Notes: generated from the letters alone by a model not told the origin. DNA of 64,000 nt from Streptomyces spinosus (GCF_020400655.1 NZ_JAINRC010000008.1:186001-250000), one strand, 5' to 3'. Numbered from the stretch's first letter, positions 16,567-25,879 are shown. Program-made: numbers and translations.

Positions 16567-17416
16567 CCGCCGAAGTCTGGCATCCGGCACTGACAATCGG
16601 GGAACCCGCGGTCTGCGGGACCGGTGCGACCGGTGCGGTACGGCGGGACAGCCGGGTCCGCACGAGGTCCGTCGTCCGCAGCAGCCGCGGCGCCAGCAGC
16701 AGGCCGGCGCCCATCACGGCCACGCCCGCGACGGCGTCCAGGAAGTAGTGGTTGGCGGTGCCCATGACCACCAGCGCGGTCACCAGCGGGTAGACGACAC
16801 CGAGGACCTTTGTCAGGCGCGTGCCGCCGTGCCGCCACAGCATCACACCGCACCACAGCGCCCAGCCCACGTGCAGGCTCGGCATCGCCGCGTACTGGTT
16901 GGTCATGCCGCCCATGCCGCGCGGGGCGCTGGCCTCGCCGCCCCACCAGCCGTACGCGCTGTACTGCGCCATCGTGTCCACGAAGCCGTGGCCGGCGGAG
17001 AGCAGGCGGGGCGGGCAGGTCGGCAGCAGGGTGAAGCCGATCAGTCCGATGAACGTGGACGTCATCAGCCAGGTGCGGGCCGCCCGGTAGTGCGCGGCAC
17101 GCGCGCGGAACAGCCAGACCAGGATCACGGGCGTGACCAGGTAGTGCAGGGAGGCGTACCAGAAGTCGGCCGGCACCCCGAGCCAGGGCTCGCGCGTGAA
17201 CAGCCGGTTCAGCGGGTGCTCGGCGTTCAGGCGCAGGGCCTTCTCGACGCGCAGGATCGCCAGGCCGTGGTCGACGGCGCTGGTGACGTCACCGCGCGCG
17301 AGGAGCCGGCCGGCCGAGTAACAGCCGTAGACCAGCACGATCAGCGGCAGCTCGGTCCACCAGCGCAGCCGGGGTCGCGGGGCCACCTCGGTGCCCGGTG
17401 TCTCGGTCTGCGGCAT
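16463..17416 (-). CDS. PAP2-superfamily membrane phosphatase/phosphotransferase
   Basis: A 317-residue integral membrane protein with about six hydrophobic helices. The conserved PAP2 motifs are visible as AAMPSLHVGWALW (catalytic His) and GTANHYFLDAVAG, with an upstream PTCPPR, as in the inositol-phosphotransferase-like branch (PAP2_3). It probably acts on lipid phosphates. ATG at 17416 with GGGGAGGGCGATCGG before it; the C-terminal 45 residues are low-complexity and overlap the nuclease start. It is the first gene of the overlapping minus-strand set, perhaps only by adjacency. Confidence 0.85.
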   Translation of the reverse strand: MPQTETPGTEVAPRPRLRWWTELPLIVLVYGCYSAGRLLARGDVTSAVDHGLAILRVEKALRLNAEHPLNRLFTREPWLGVPADFWYASLHYLVTPVILVWLFRARAAHYRAARTWLMTSTFIGLIGFTLLPTCPPRLLSAGHGFVDTMAQYSAYGWWGGEASAPRGMGGMTNQYAAMPSLHVGWALWCGVMLWRHGGTRLTKVLGVVYPLVTALVVMGTANHYFLDAVAGVAVMGAGLLLAPRLLRTTDLVRTRLSRRTAPVAPVPQTAGSPIVSAGCQTSAGERIPRQRESRLDPAAGPDASPSDAGEGAPAPAR

Positions 17417-17656
17417 CCGATCGCCCTCCCCTTTCTGCTGTGCGGCTGCGCCCGGCGGGCGACCGTGCCACTTTACGGTGTCCCTACTCCGCCGAGGACG
17501 GGCGCTCGGGATCACACCCGGTGGGTGTCAGCCCTCGAAGACGCGGAGATCGCCCGGCGGGTTGCCTGGCAGCGGGGTGCGCGATGATGGGAGGACCGCA
17601 CCCACTCGTCGTGCGTCCCCCTGTCGTTCATCCGCTTGTTCCTTCGGAGTGACCCC

Positions 17657-18253
17657 ATGGCACCGCGCATCTTGCTGGCCCGGCACGGACAGACGGCGTG
17701 GTCGCTGTCCGGCAAGCACACCGGCAGGACCGACGTGCCGCTGCTGGAGGAGGGCCGGCGCGGGGCCAAGCTGCTCGGCGAGCGGCTGCACCGCGCTCCG
17801 CTGGACGGACTGGCGGACGCGGAGGTGCGGACCAGCCCGCTGTCACGCGCGCGGGAGACGTGCGAACTGGCCGGCTTCGGGGACCGCGCCGCGGCGTGGG
17901 ACACGCTGATGGAGTGGGACTACGGCGCCTACGAGGGCATGACCCCGGCCGAGATCCAGGCCGTGCGGCCCGGCTGGCTGATCTGGCGCGACGGGGTCCC
18001 CGGGGGCGAGAGCCTCGCCGACGTCACCGCGCGCGCGGACGAGGTGGTCTCCTGGGCCCGCTCGGCCGACCGGGACGTCCTGGTCTTCGCCCACGGGCAC
18101 GTCCTGCGGTCGATCGGGGCGCGGTGGCTGGGGCTGGGGCTGGACTTCGCGGCGCGGATACGGCTGAACCCCACGTCGCTGTCCGTGCTGGGCTGGGCCT
18201 ACGGGGAACCGGCGATCGAGAGCTGGAACGACACGGGGCACCTGACGGGCTGA
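17657..18253 (+). CDS. Histidine phosphatase family protein
   Basis: A 198-residue cytoplasmic protein of the phosphoglycerate mutase / acid phosphatase-like family. The phosphohistidine motif ARHGQTAWS is at residues 8-16, the acidic EWDYGAYEG is about residue 90-98, and the second active-site His is in VFAHGHVLR. Length fits small broad-specificity phosphatases. The ATG at 17657 has CGGAG 8 nt upstream. It has no same-strand partner, and the substrate is not predictable. Confidence 0.85.
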   Translation: MAPRILLARHGQTAWSLSGKHTGRTDVPLLEEGRRGAKLLGERLHRAPLDGLADAEVRTSPLSRARETCELAGFGDRAAAWDTLMEWDYGAYEGMTPAEIQAVRPGWLIWRDGVPGGESLADVTARADEVVSWARSADRDVLVFAHGHVLRSIGARWLGLGLDFAARIRLNPTSLSVLGWAYGEPAIESWNDTGHLTG

Positions 18254-18415
18254 CGGCGTGCCCGGTCCGGGCACCCGGCCGGACGGGTGCGGCCGGGCCC
18301 CGGCCGGTGAGGTGCCCGGGCGCGGGGCCGTGACGGTGGGCGGGCCCCGGCGTGCGGGCGCGGCCGGTCCCGCGGACCGGTGACCAGGCCGGCCCCGCCC
18401 GCACCGGACGACCCG

Positions 18416-19924
18416 TTACACCCGCCGTGGAACGGACGCGTGGCGGTCCAGGAACTCCGACACCCCCGACGCCCGCCGGTGCGGCAGCAGCACCCGCGCC
18501 GTTCCGGCCAGCATCGTCTGGATGCGGGAGGACTGGACCTGGTCCAGCAGCGCCAGCACCCGCAGCCCCGCCTCCGCCGCCTCGTCGGGACGCCCCTCGC
18601 GGGCGAGGTCGTCGGCCAGCTCCGCGGTGTACAGCGCGATGTTCCGCGTGAAGTGGGGGTCCTGCAGACGCGCCGCCCGCCGCGCGTGCCGGGACGCCCG
18701 CCGCCAGTCGCCCAGCGTGGACCAGCACTGCGCCTCCAGCCCCTCCAGCTCGGCCTCTCCGTAGAAGCTCATCCACTCCGGGTCGGCGTCCGAGCGCCCC
18801 CGCTCGAACAGGGCGTGCGCCCGGGCCAGCGCCTGCGCGCAGCCGGTGCGGTCGGCGAGCCCCGCCCAGCCGCCCGCCTCGCGCAGCGCCAGCAGGGACA
18901 TCAGCCGGTCCGAGCCGAGCGGCTGGGCGGCGCGCTGCGCGGCCTGCGCGGCCCGTACCGCCTCCCGGGGGCGCCCGGCGTCCCGGGCCAGGAACGCGGT
19001 GTTGCAGAAGGCGTGCGCCTCCAGCGCGGTATCGCCGGTCATACGTGCGGTGGCCAGCGCCTCCGCGTAGTGCGAGCGGGCGTCGTCGAAGCGGCCGGAG
19101 TCATGGGCCAGCCAGCCGACGGAGATGGCGAGTTCACCGGCGCCCGCGTGCAGCCGGTCGGCGGTGGTCTGCCGGGTCGCGCCGGCGTCGAGCAGCTCGT
19201 ACGCCGCGCGCAGCGGGGCCGCGGCGCGCCGGTAGAGGCCGTCCGCGCCGTGCCGGTCGTCGAGCAGCCGGATGCGGCGGACGGCCTCCTCCAGCGCCGC
19301 CGCCTCGGAGGTGCCGGCCCGCCGCAGCGGCCGTTCCGCCGCCGTGGCGCCGGTGGTGAGCCCCAGGGGGGCCAGCGTGGCGGCGGCCACGGTGGCGCCA
19401 CCGCCGGTCATGAATGCGCGACGCAGCACGTCGCTCTCCTCGTGGTTCAGGGGGTCTTTCGCAAACGGTTCGTGCGGTTCGTACAGCTGGTGCGGTGCAC
19501 GCGGGCCCCGTTCCCGCGCGTCCCGCCGGTCGCGTGACCCGTGGGTCTCACGGGACTCGTACGGCTCCGCGGCCCCGCGGGACTCACCGGGCACCCGCGG
19601 CGCGGGGGCCGTCTCCGCCGTCGTACGGGCCGCGCGTCCGCGGACGGCCGAGCGGGGCGCGAAGCCGAGGTCGGTGAGCGTGCGGCCGGGGAACATGTGC
19701 AGGAACACCCGTTCGTACGCGTAGTTGGGGCAGCGGATCTCACCCGCCTCGACCCTGCCGATGTAGCGCGCGTCACAGCTCACCCGCTCACCGATCTCGC
19801 GCGCGGCCCGCCGTACCAGGGCCGCGAACTCCGCTGGTGAGCGCCGGCCGCGCAACTGCCGGAAGGCGAGGTTCGGCCGTGGTGGCCGTTCGGGCTGGGA
19901 CGAGGTCACGGTTGACGACGCCAT
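18416..19924 (-). CDS. HTH/TPR regulator, NsdA-like
   Basis: A 502-residue protein. Residues 20-75 form an XRE-like region (LRGRRSPAEFAALVRRAARE, then RYIGRVEAGEIRCP). A charged low-complexity linker (about 95-160) follows, then RRAFMTGGGATVAAATLAPL (about 169-188), a hydrophobic twin-Arg-like segment of unclear role. The C-terminal 270 residues are Ala-rich tetratricopeptide-like helices with repeated DxGRFDDA- and GDTALEA-type units. The layout resembles NsdA, a negative regulator of Streptomyces differentiation, though it need not be the ortholog. ATG at 19924 after GAGAGGACC. Divergent from the 136-aa gene at 20190. Confidence 0.78.
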   Translation of the reverse strand: MASSTVTSSQPERPPRPNLAFRQLRGRRSPAEFAALVRRAAREIGERVSCDARYIGRVEAGEIRCPNYAYERVFLHMFPGRTLTDLGFAPRSAVRGRAARTTAETAPAPRVPGESRGAAEPYESRETHGSRDRRDARERGPRAPHQLYEPHEPFAKDPLNHEESDVLRRAFMTGGGATVAAATLAPLGLTTGATAAERPLRRAGTSEAAALEEAVRRIRLLDDRHGADGLYRRAAAPLRAAYELLDAGATRQTTADRLHAGAGELAISVGWLAHDSGRFDDARSHYAEALATARMTGDTALEAHAFCNTAFLARDAGRPREAVRAAQAAQRAAQPLGSDRLMSLLALREAGGWAGLADRTGCAQALARAHALFERGRSDADPEWMSFYGEAELEGLEAQCWSTLGDWRRASRHARRAARLQDPHFTRNIALYTAELADDLAREGRPDEAAEAGLRVLALLDQVQSSRIQTMLAGTARVLLPHRRASGVSEFLDRHASVPRRV

Positions 19925-20189
19925 GGCCGGGTCCTCTCGTGCGAACCGTCGAACCACGCCGGGACCCGGGCGGTTCGGGACGAGTTGTCCGAGTGACGCC
20001 CTGGTTCCGGCGGGCACGAACGTACCCGCTGTGAAGGACCCGCCACGCGCTGTTTGGCTACAAACCGGATATCTCATGCACGATCTGCCATGAAGTGCCA
20101 TCCTTTGCGGCGCACTTGTGCCGTTGCCGTTGACGGGCTCGCGCGTTGGACTTCACGGACCGCAACAGGGCTGTGTGGTGGAGGCCGGC

Positions 20190-20600
20190 ATGGAGACCAG
20201 CCAGAGCAACGATCCTTGTACGTCGCCGTCGTCGTCCGCGTGCGGGGGAGGTGACGCGAGGTGCGACCTCGTCACGGTACCGACCCGGCAGGGGCTGGAG
20301 GCGGTCGACATCCTGCGGCGGGGCGCGGCGGACGCGGTCGGGCCCGTGCTGCACGACGACGGCTGCGGCACCCTCGGCTTCCTGGTGCCGGCCGGTACGG
20401 CCGCCGGCTGGGACGTGCCGGGCAGCACCTGCACCGAGACCGACGGACGCGGGCTGCGGTTGAACCCCGAGCCGCCGGTGGAGGGCTCCGACTGGCTGCT
20501 GCCGCCCGGCGAGGCGGACCTCGCCACCGACCCGGTGGTCCTGCGCCGGGCCCTGGGCGAGGCGGCCCGCCTGATCGAGGCGGCCGACAACTGCCGGTGA
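20190..20600 (+). CDS. Hypothetical protein, 136 aa, divergent from the HTH/TPR regulator
   Basis: I do not recognise the family. The start at 20190 has GGAGG 8 nt upstream. The N-terminal 35 residues are Ser/Cys/Gly-rich with several cysteines. The rest is a compact alpha/beta-looking domain (CDLVTVPTRQGLEAVDILR and CGTLGFLVPAGTAAGWDVPG) with a further Cys pair. The gene shares a 265-bp promoter region with the NsdA-like regulator, and the spermidine-synthase-like gene follows after 34 bp. It may report to or be controlled by that regulator. Confidence 0.72.
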   Translation: METSQSNDPCTSPSSSACGGGDARCDLVTVPTRQGLEAVDILRRGAADAVGPVLHDDGCGTLGFLVPAGTAAGWDVPGSTCTETDGRGLRLNPEPPVEGSDWLLPPGEADLATDPVVLRRALGEAARLIEAADNCR

Positions 20601-20634
20601 CGCGCCTGCCCCCGGCGGCTGCGAAAATGGGGGG

Positions 20635-21501
20635 ATGGGCAGGTCGAGGAACACACGGCGCGGGTCGGCCGCGGCAGCGGTCGAGGAGCCGGTCGACGGC
20701 GGGCTCGCCCAGCTCGTCCCCGACCCGGACCGCGCGCGGGCCTGGACGCTGCTGATCGACGGCGCGCCCCAGTCGCACGTCGACCTGGACGACCCGGCGT
20801 ACCTGTCCTTCGAGTACCAGCGCCGACTCGGCCACGTCATCGACCTCGCCGCCCCGCCCGGCAAGCCCGTGCACGCCGTGCACCTCGGCGGCGGCGCGCT
20901 CACCCTCGCCCGGTACGTCGCCGCGACCCGGCCCCGCTCCACCCAGCAGGTCGTGGAGCGGGACGAGAGCCTGGTGCGACTCGTCCGCCGGGAGCTGCCG
21001 CTGGACCCGGGCGCGCGCATCCGGGTGCGGGCCACCGACGCGCGCGCGGGGCTCGCCAAGGTGCCGGACGGCTGGGCCGACCTGGTCGTCGCCGATGTCT
21101 TCAGCGGCGCCCGCACCCCCGCCCACCTCACCTCGACCGAGTTCCTGGACGAGGTCAGGCGGGCCCTGAAGCCTTCCGGTGTCTACACGGCCAACCTCGC
21201 CGACGGCCCTCCGCTCGCGCACCTGCGCGGCCAGATCGCCACCGCGGCCGCCCGGTTCGCCGAACTCGCGCTGATCGCCGACGCGGCCGTGCTGCGCGGC
21301 AAGCGCTTCGGCAACGCGGTCCTGGTCGCCTCCGACCTCCCGCTGCCGCTCGCCGAACTCACCCGCCGCGCCGCCTCCGACCCGCACCCCGGCCGGGTCG
21401 AACACGGCAGGCAGCTCACCGACTTCACCGGAGGCGCCGTGCCCGTGACGGACGAGGCCGCGGTGGCCTCCCCGGCACCACCGCCCTCGGTGTTCCGCTA
21501 G
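20635..21501 (+). CDS. Spermidine synthase-like methyltransferase-fold protein
   Basis: A 288-residue soluble protein with the Rossmann-type fold of spermidine synthases. Motif I is HLGGGALTLARYV (about 83-95), an acidic QQVVERDESLVRL follows where the ribose is bound, and ADLVVADVFSGARTPAHLTS fits the catalytic DxxD-type region, though with only one or two acidic residues. Many actinobacterial relatives are fused to membrane domains or are not polyamine enzymes, so the reaction is open. ATG at 20635 directly after a G-run; 34 bp downstream of the preceding gene. Confidence 0.75.
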   Translation: MGRSRNTRRGSAAAAVEEPVDGGLAQLVPDPDRARAWTLLIDGAPQSHVDLDDPAYLSFEYQRRLGHVIDLAAPPGKPVHAVHLGGGALTLARYVAATRPRSTQQVVERDESLVRLVRRELPLDPGARIRVRATDARAGLAKVPDGWADLVVADVFSGARTPAHLTSTEFLDEVRRALKPSGVYTANLADGPPLAHLRGQIATAAARFAELALIADAAVLRGKRFGNAVLVASDLPLPLAELTRRAASDPHPGRVEHGRQLTDFTGGAVPVTDEAAVASPAPPPSVFR

Positions 21502-21565
21502 GGGCCCGCCGGCGGCACCGTGCACGCCGCCCCCCTTCCCCGCGCCCCGACCACGCCGAGGTGGG

Positions 21566-22084
21566 TCAGTACGTGCCGACCTCGACCCGCGGCGGCCCGT
21601 CGTGCCAGACGCAGAACACCGTCACCCGGTCCGCGCCCCGGCCGAACTCCACGCGGATCCAGCTCTCCGTCTTCCACACCTGTATCGACCAGCCCGTCGC
21701 CGGGGTCGCCGACACGAGCGCGGCGTCGGCAGCCCGCAGGTCGAACACCGCCCGGCCGCCGTCGGTGTCGTAGGACCTGATGCGGCCGGACGCGGTGGGG
21801 GAGGAGGACGCGGACGGGGACGGAGTGCGGGCCGGCGTGCGCGCGGGCGCCGGCGTCGCCGTCGGCCGGACCGGCCGCTCGCGGGACGGGGCCGGCGACG
21901 CGGAGGGCGCCCCGGACGCGGACTTCGCATCGTGGGAGTGCGGACCGGCGGCCCTGACCGGAAGCGCGCGCGGCGGGTCGTACGCCGTCCCCGCCATCAC
22001 CGTGTGGACACCCCACCACGACAGCGTGACCGCCGCTCCCGTCGCGAGCAGCCACGCCAGTACGTGTACGAGTCCTCTGCGCAT
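21566..22084 (-). CDS. Secreted or membrane-anchored small protein, 172 aa
   Basis: The N-terminus (MRRGLVHVLAWLLATGAAV) is a signal peptide or anchor. A Pro/Ser/Thr/Ala-rich linker of about 60 residues follows, then a small globular domain of about 70 residues with Trp- and Val-rich beta character (GWSIQVWKTESWIRVEF) and one Cys. The family is not recognised. It is divergent from the response-regulator gene 99 bp away, which suggests that the two-component system could sense or control an envelope condition involving it. Confidence 0.72.
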   Translation of the reverse strand: MRRGLVHVLAWLLATGAAVTLSWWGVHTVMAGTAYDPPRALPVRAAGPHSHDAKSASGAPSASPAPSRERPVRPTATPAPARTPARTPSPSASSSPTASGRIRSYDTDGGRAVFDLRAADAALVSATPATGWSIQVWKTESWIRVEFGRGADRVTVFCVWHDGPPRVEVGTY

Positions 22085-22183
22085 CGCGGGCCATACTGCC
22101 CCAGGGGCACGGCCGTTCGCACATGCCCCGAGTTGTCCACAGGCGCCCGGCCGGTGCCGTCCGCATGGCGTACGGTGCGGCGC

Positions 22184-22900
22184 ATGGCAAGTGTGCTCGT
22201 GGTCGAGGACGACCAGTTCGTACGCTCGGCGCTCATCCGGCATCTGACCGACGCCGCACACACCGTGCGCAGCGTCGGTACGGCGCTGGAGGCGCTGCGC
22301 GAGGTCGCCCATTTCCGCTTCGACCTGGTCATCCTGGACCTCGGACTGCCCGACCTGGACGGCTCCGAGGCCCTGAAGATGCTGCGCGGCATCACCGACG
22401 TGCCCGTCATCATCGCCACCGCCCGCGACGACGAGACGGAGATCGTCCGGCTGCTGCACGCCGGGGCGGACGACTACCTGACCAAACCGTTCTCCGTCGA
22501 ACACCTCTCCGCCCGGATCACCGCCGTGCTGCGCCGGGCCCGTGCCGGCGGCGGTGAGGCCCCGCCCCCGGCCGTGCTCCGCGTCGGCGGCCTGACCGTC
22601 GACCCGCTGCGCCGCCAGGCCGAGTTGGACGGGGCCCGGCTCGACCTCACCCGCCGCGAGTTCGACCTGCTGGCCTTCCTGGCCGGGCGGCCGGGCGTCG
22701 TCGTCCCGCGCAGGGAACTCCTCGCCGAGGTCTGGCAGCAGTCCTACGGCGACGACCAGACCATCGACGTCCATCTGTCCTGGCTGCGCCGCAAGTTGGG
22801 GGAGACGGCCGCCCGGCCGCGCTATCTGCACACGCTGCGGGGCGTCGGGGTGAAGCTCGAACCGCCCCTTGACGGGCAGGCCGGGCAGGCCCCGCGATGA
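22184..22900 (+). CDS. OmpR-type response regulator
   Basis: A 238-residue regulator with a receiver domain (acidic pair in VVEDD, phospho-acceptor D52 in LVILDLGLPDLDG, Lys in TKPF near residue 105) and a winged-helix DNA-binding domain (about 135-228, LTRREFDLLAFLAG and DVHLSWLRRKLG). ATG at 22184. Its TGA overlaps the ATG of the sensor kinase gene (ATGA), so both are made from one message. The chitinase gene begins 109 bp after the kinase, reminiscent of the ChiR/ChiS systems next to Streptomyces chitinase genes. Confidence 0.92.
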   Translation: MASVLVVEDDQFVRSALIRHLTDAAHTVRSVGTALEALREVAHFRFDLVILDLGLPDLDGSEALKMLRGITDVPVIIATARDDETEIVRLLHAGADDYLTKPFSVEHLSARITAVLRRARAGGGEAPPPAVLRVGGLTVDPLRRQAELDGARLDLTRREFDLLAFLAGRPGVVVPRRELLAEVWQQSYGDDQTIDVHLSWLRRKLGETAARPRYLHTLRGVGVKLEPPLDGQAGQAPR

Positions 22901-24300
22901 GATGGGCCCTGGTCAAGGTCTGCCTCGCGGTCACCACGATGGTCGTGGTCGCCTTCGCCGTGCCGCTCGGCCTCGTCGTCAAGGAGATGGCCCGCGACCG
23001 CGCGTTCTCCAATGCCGAGCGGGAGGCCGCGGCGGTCGCGCCCGCCCTGTCCATCACCACCGACCGGGACCAGCTGGAGCGGGTGGTGGCCTCGGCCGGC
23101 GCCGACTCCGGGATGGCGGTCCACCTGCCCGCCGAGGGCGGACGGGCCGCGCTCGACCTCGGCCGCCGGCGCGCCGCCGGGCGCGACATCGAGGCCGTAC
23201 GACGGCTCGGCCGCGCCTCCACCGCCACCGTGCCCGGCGGCTCCACCCTGCTCCAGCCGGTCGCGCTCGGCTCCGGCGCGATAGCCGTGGTCGAGGTGTA
23301 CGTCCCCGAGTCCGAGGTGACCAACGGCGTCGGCACGGCCTGGGCGGTGCTCGCGGCCGTCGGCCTCGCGCTGACCGTCGGCTCGGTCGCGGTCGCCGAC
23401 CGGCTGGGGGTGCGCATGGTGCGGCCCGCGCGGCGGCTCGTCGAGGGCGCGCACGAGCTGGGCGACGGCAGGCTGGGCGCCCGGGTGCCCGAGGACGGTC
23501 CGACCGAGCTCCGGCTGGCGGCCGTCGCGTTCAACTCCATGGCCGACCAGGTCGTCCAGCTCCTCGCCAACGAACGGGAGCTGGCCGCCGACCTCTCGCA
23601 CCGGCTGCGCACCCCGCTCACCGTCCTCCGGCTGAACGCGGCCTCCCTCGGCGCCGGACCCGCCGCCGAGCAGACCCGGGAGGCCGTCGCCCAGCTGGAG
23701 CGCGAGGTCGACACCATCATCCGGACGGCCCGCGAGGCCAAGCCGCAGACGGCCGCCGCCGGACCCGGCGCGGGCTGTGACGCGGCCGAGGTGGTGCGTG
23801 AACGCATGGAGTTCTGGTCCGCGCTGGCGGAGGACGAGGGCCGCAAGTGGCGGGTGGCCGGCGTCGACCGGCCGGTGCGCGTACCCGTGGCCCGCGCCGA
23901 CCTGGCCGCCGCGCTCGACGCCCTGCTGGGCAACGTCTTCCGGCACACCGCCGAGGGCACCGCCTTCGCGGTCGACGTGCACAACGGCGAGGACGCGGTG
24001 ATCGTGCTCGTCTCCGACGCGGGCCCCGGCATAGCCGACCCCGAGGCGGCGATGGCCCGCGGCCGGGGCTCCGGGCACACCGGCTCGACCGGCCTGGGCC
24101 TGGACATCGTCCGCCGGCTCGCCGAGTCCACCGGCGGTGACGTCCGCATCGGCTCCTCGGTGCTGGGCGGCACCGAGGTGCGGATCTGGTTCCAGCTGGA
24201 CGCCCGGAAGCCGGCCGGACGCGGACGGCGGGGCGCCATGCGCAGACGCCGACCGGGCAAATGGGTCTCTGCCTTTAACCGTTCCCGATCGCTGCCTTAA
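22897..24300 (+). CDS. Sensor histidine kinase
   Basis: A 467-residue membrane kinase with an N-terminal helix (VKVCLAVTTMVVVAFAVPLG), an extracytoplasmic sensor of about 110 residues, a second helix near 145-165, and a HAMP-like segment (VRPARRLVEGAHELGDGRL). The H-box is ADLSHRLRTPLTVLRLN with H235, followed by the ATPase domain with N-box LLGNVFRHTAEG, DAGPGIAD and STGLGLDIV. It is the partner of the regulator at 22184. The C-terminal 30 residues are basic and low-complexity. The ligand is unknown; the chitinase neighbour makes chitin fragments a reasonable hypothesis. Confidence 0.92.
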   Translation: MRWALVKVCLAVTTMVVVAFAVPLGLVVKEMARDRAFSNAEREAAAVAPALSITTDRDQLERVVASAGADSGMAVHLPAEGGRAALDLGRRRAAGRDIEAVRRLGRASTATVPGGSTLLQPVALGSGAIAVVEVYVPESEVTNGVGTAWAVLAAVGLALTVGSVAVADRLGVRMVRPARRLVEGAHELGDGRLGARVPEDGPTELRLAAVAFNSMADQVVQLLANERELAADLSHRLRTPLTVLRLNAASLGAGPAAEQTREAVAQLEREVDTIIRTAREAKPQTAAAGPGAGCDAAEVVRERMEFWSALAEDEGRKWRVAGVDRPVRVPVARADLAAALDALLGNVFRHTAEGTAFAVDVHNGEDAVIVLVSDAGPGIADPEAAMARGRGSGHTGSTGLGLDIVRRLAESTGGDVRIGSSVLGGTEVRIWFQLDARKPAGRGRRGAMRRRRPGKWVSAFNRSRSLP

Positions 24301-24409
24301 GCGAACCCTAAGGCCGCCGACGGGCGCCCCGTACAAGCGGATTGTCCCTTTCCTGATCGCTAGCGTGCTGCCGCACCTCTCCCCGTGAACAGCGAAGGCA
24401 GGCACGCGC

Positions 24410-25879
24410 ATGAGCACGCACCGGCGCAGGATCAGTGGCAGGAACAAGGCGATAGGCGGCCTGGTGGCCGCGGCCGTGATCGGCGGCGGAGCGGTCCTGC
24501 TCACCGGCACCGCCAACGCGGCCGGGGTGAACGCCGCGTACACCAGGACCAGTGACTGGTCCACGGGCTACACCGCCCAGTACGTCGTCACCAACAACAC
24601 CGGCCAGGCCGAGAAGACCTGGACGCTGGAGTTCGACCTGCCGGCGGGCGCCAAGCTCAGCTCCCTGTGGAACGGCGAGCCGAGCGTCAGCGGTCGGCAC
24701 GTCACCGTGAAGCCCGCCACCTGGGACACCGACGGCCTGGCCCCCGGCAAGTCGGTGACCGTCGGCTTCGTGGTCAACGGCAGCGGCGACCCGACCGGTT
24801 GCCGTATCGACGACGCGCGCTGTTCCGCGGACGACGGAGCGACCCCCGAGCCCAGCGGCCGGCCGACACAGCCCACCCAGTCGCCGACCCCGGACCCCAC
24901 CGCCACGCCCACCTCCACGCACACCTCGGCCCCCACCGCGAGCGCGACGCCCACCCCCACCGGCAGCACCGGATCCGGCACCACCGCCTCCGCCGGCTTC
25001 GCCCCCTACGTCGACACCAGCCTCTACCCGGCCTTCGACCTCCTCGGCGCCGCCGACGCGACCGGCGTGAAGAACTACAACCTCGCCTTCCTCACCGACG
25101 GCGGCGGCTGCACCCCCAAGTGGGGCGGGGTCACGGACCTCACCGGCGACGCCGTGGCCGCGCAGATCGGCGCGCTGCGCGCCAAGGGCGGCGACGTCCG
25201 CGTCTCCTTCGGCGGCGCCTCCGGCTCCGAACTGGCCACCACCTGCTCCTCCGCGGACGCGCTGGCGGCGGCCTACGGCAAGGCGGTCGACGCCTTCAAG
25301 CTCACCAAGGTCGACTTCGACGTCGAGGGCGGGGCACTGCCCAACACCGCCGCCAACACCCGGCGCGCCCAGGCCATCGCCAAGCTCCAGGCGCAGCACC
25401 CCGGCCTGGACGTCTCCTTCACCCTCCCGGTGATGCCCGAGGGCCTCACCCAGGACGGCGTGAACCTCCTCGCCGACGCCAAGTCCAACGGCGTGAAGAT
25501 CAGCACCGTCAACATCATGGCGATGGACTACGGCGCCTCGTACAGCGGCGACATGGGCACCTATGCCGAGCAGGCCGCGACCGCCACCCAGGCGCAGGTC
25601 AGAAGCGTGCTGGGACTGTCCGACTCCGCCGCCTGGAAGGCCGTCGCCGTCACCCCGATGATCGGCGTCAACGACGTCTCCTCCGAGGTGTTCAAGGTCG
25701 ACGACGCCAACCAGCTGGTGGACTTCGCCCGCTCCAAGGGGCTCGGCTGGCTGTCGATGTGGTCGGCGACCCGCGACAAGCAGTGCGCCGGCGGCACCAA
25801 GCCCACCGCCGACGCCACGTGCAGCTCCGTCACCCAGGAACCGTTCGCCTTCTCCAAGGCGTTCGGGGCGTACAAGTAG
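24410..25879 (+). CDS. Secreted GH18 chitinase with N-terminal CBM2-type domain
   Basis: A 489-residue secreted enzyme. A signal peptide (about 1-38, ending TANA) is followed by a cellulose/chitin-binding module of the CBM2 kind (about 40-140, with DWSTGYTAQYVVTNN and NGSGDPTGC), a Thr/Pro/Ser linker (about 145-195), then a GH18 barrel. The catalytic motif reads KVDFDVEG near residues 302-308. The last Asp and the Glu proton donor are kept, but the first Asp of the usual DxxDxDxE is Thr, as in ChiD-like relatives. RBS-like GAAGGCAGG precedes ATG 24410. No dre site was seen in the 109 bp upstream. Confidence 0.85.
   Translation: MSTHRRRISGRNKAIGGLVAAAVIGGGAVLLTGTANAAGVNAAYTRTSDWSTGYTAQYVVTNNTGQAEKTWTLEFDLPAGAKLSSLWNGEPSVSGRHVTVKPATWDTDGLAPGKSVTVGFVVNGSGDPTGCRIDDARCSADDGATPEPSGRPTQPTQSPTPDPTATPTSTHTSAPTASATPTPTGSTGSGTTASAGFAPYVDTSLYPAFDLLGAADATGVKNYNLAFLTDGGGCTPKWGGVTDLTGDAVAAQIGALRAKGGDVRVSFGGASGSELATTCSSADALAAAYGKAVDAFKLTKVDFDVEGGALPNTAANTRRAQAIAKLQAQHPGLDVSFTLPVMPEGLTQDGVNLLADAKSNGVKISTVNIMAMDYGASYSGDMGTYAEQAATATQAQVRSVLGLSDSAAWKAVAVTPMIGVNDVSSEVFKVDDANQLVDFARSKGLGWLSMWSATRDKQCAGGTKPTADATCSSVTQEPFAFSKAFGAYK

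Noticed and set aside
13805..17587. Very long plus-strand reading frame opposite the helicase/nuclease genes
   Set aside because: It mirrors the minus-strand genes, which have domains, overlaps and proper third-position bias. The frame is Arg/Gly/Gln-rich low complexity, an effect of high G+C.
24301..24409. dre site before the chitinase
   Set aside because: No sequence close to TGGTCTAGACCA is present in this interval.
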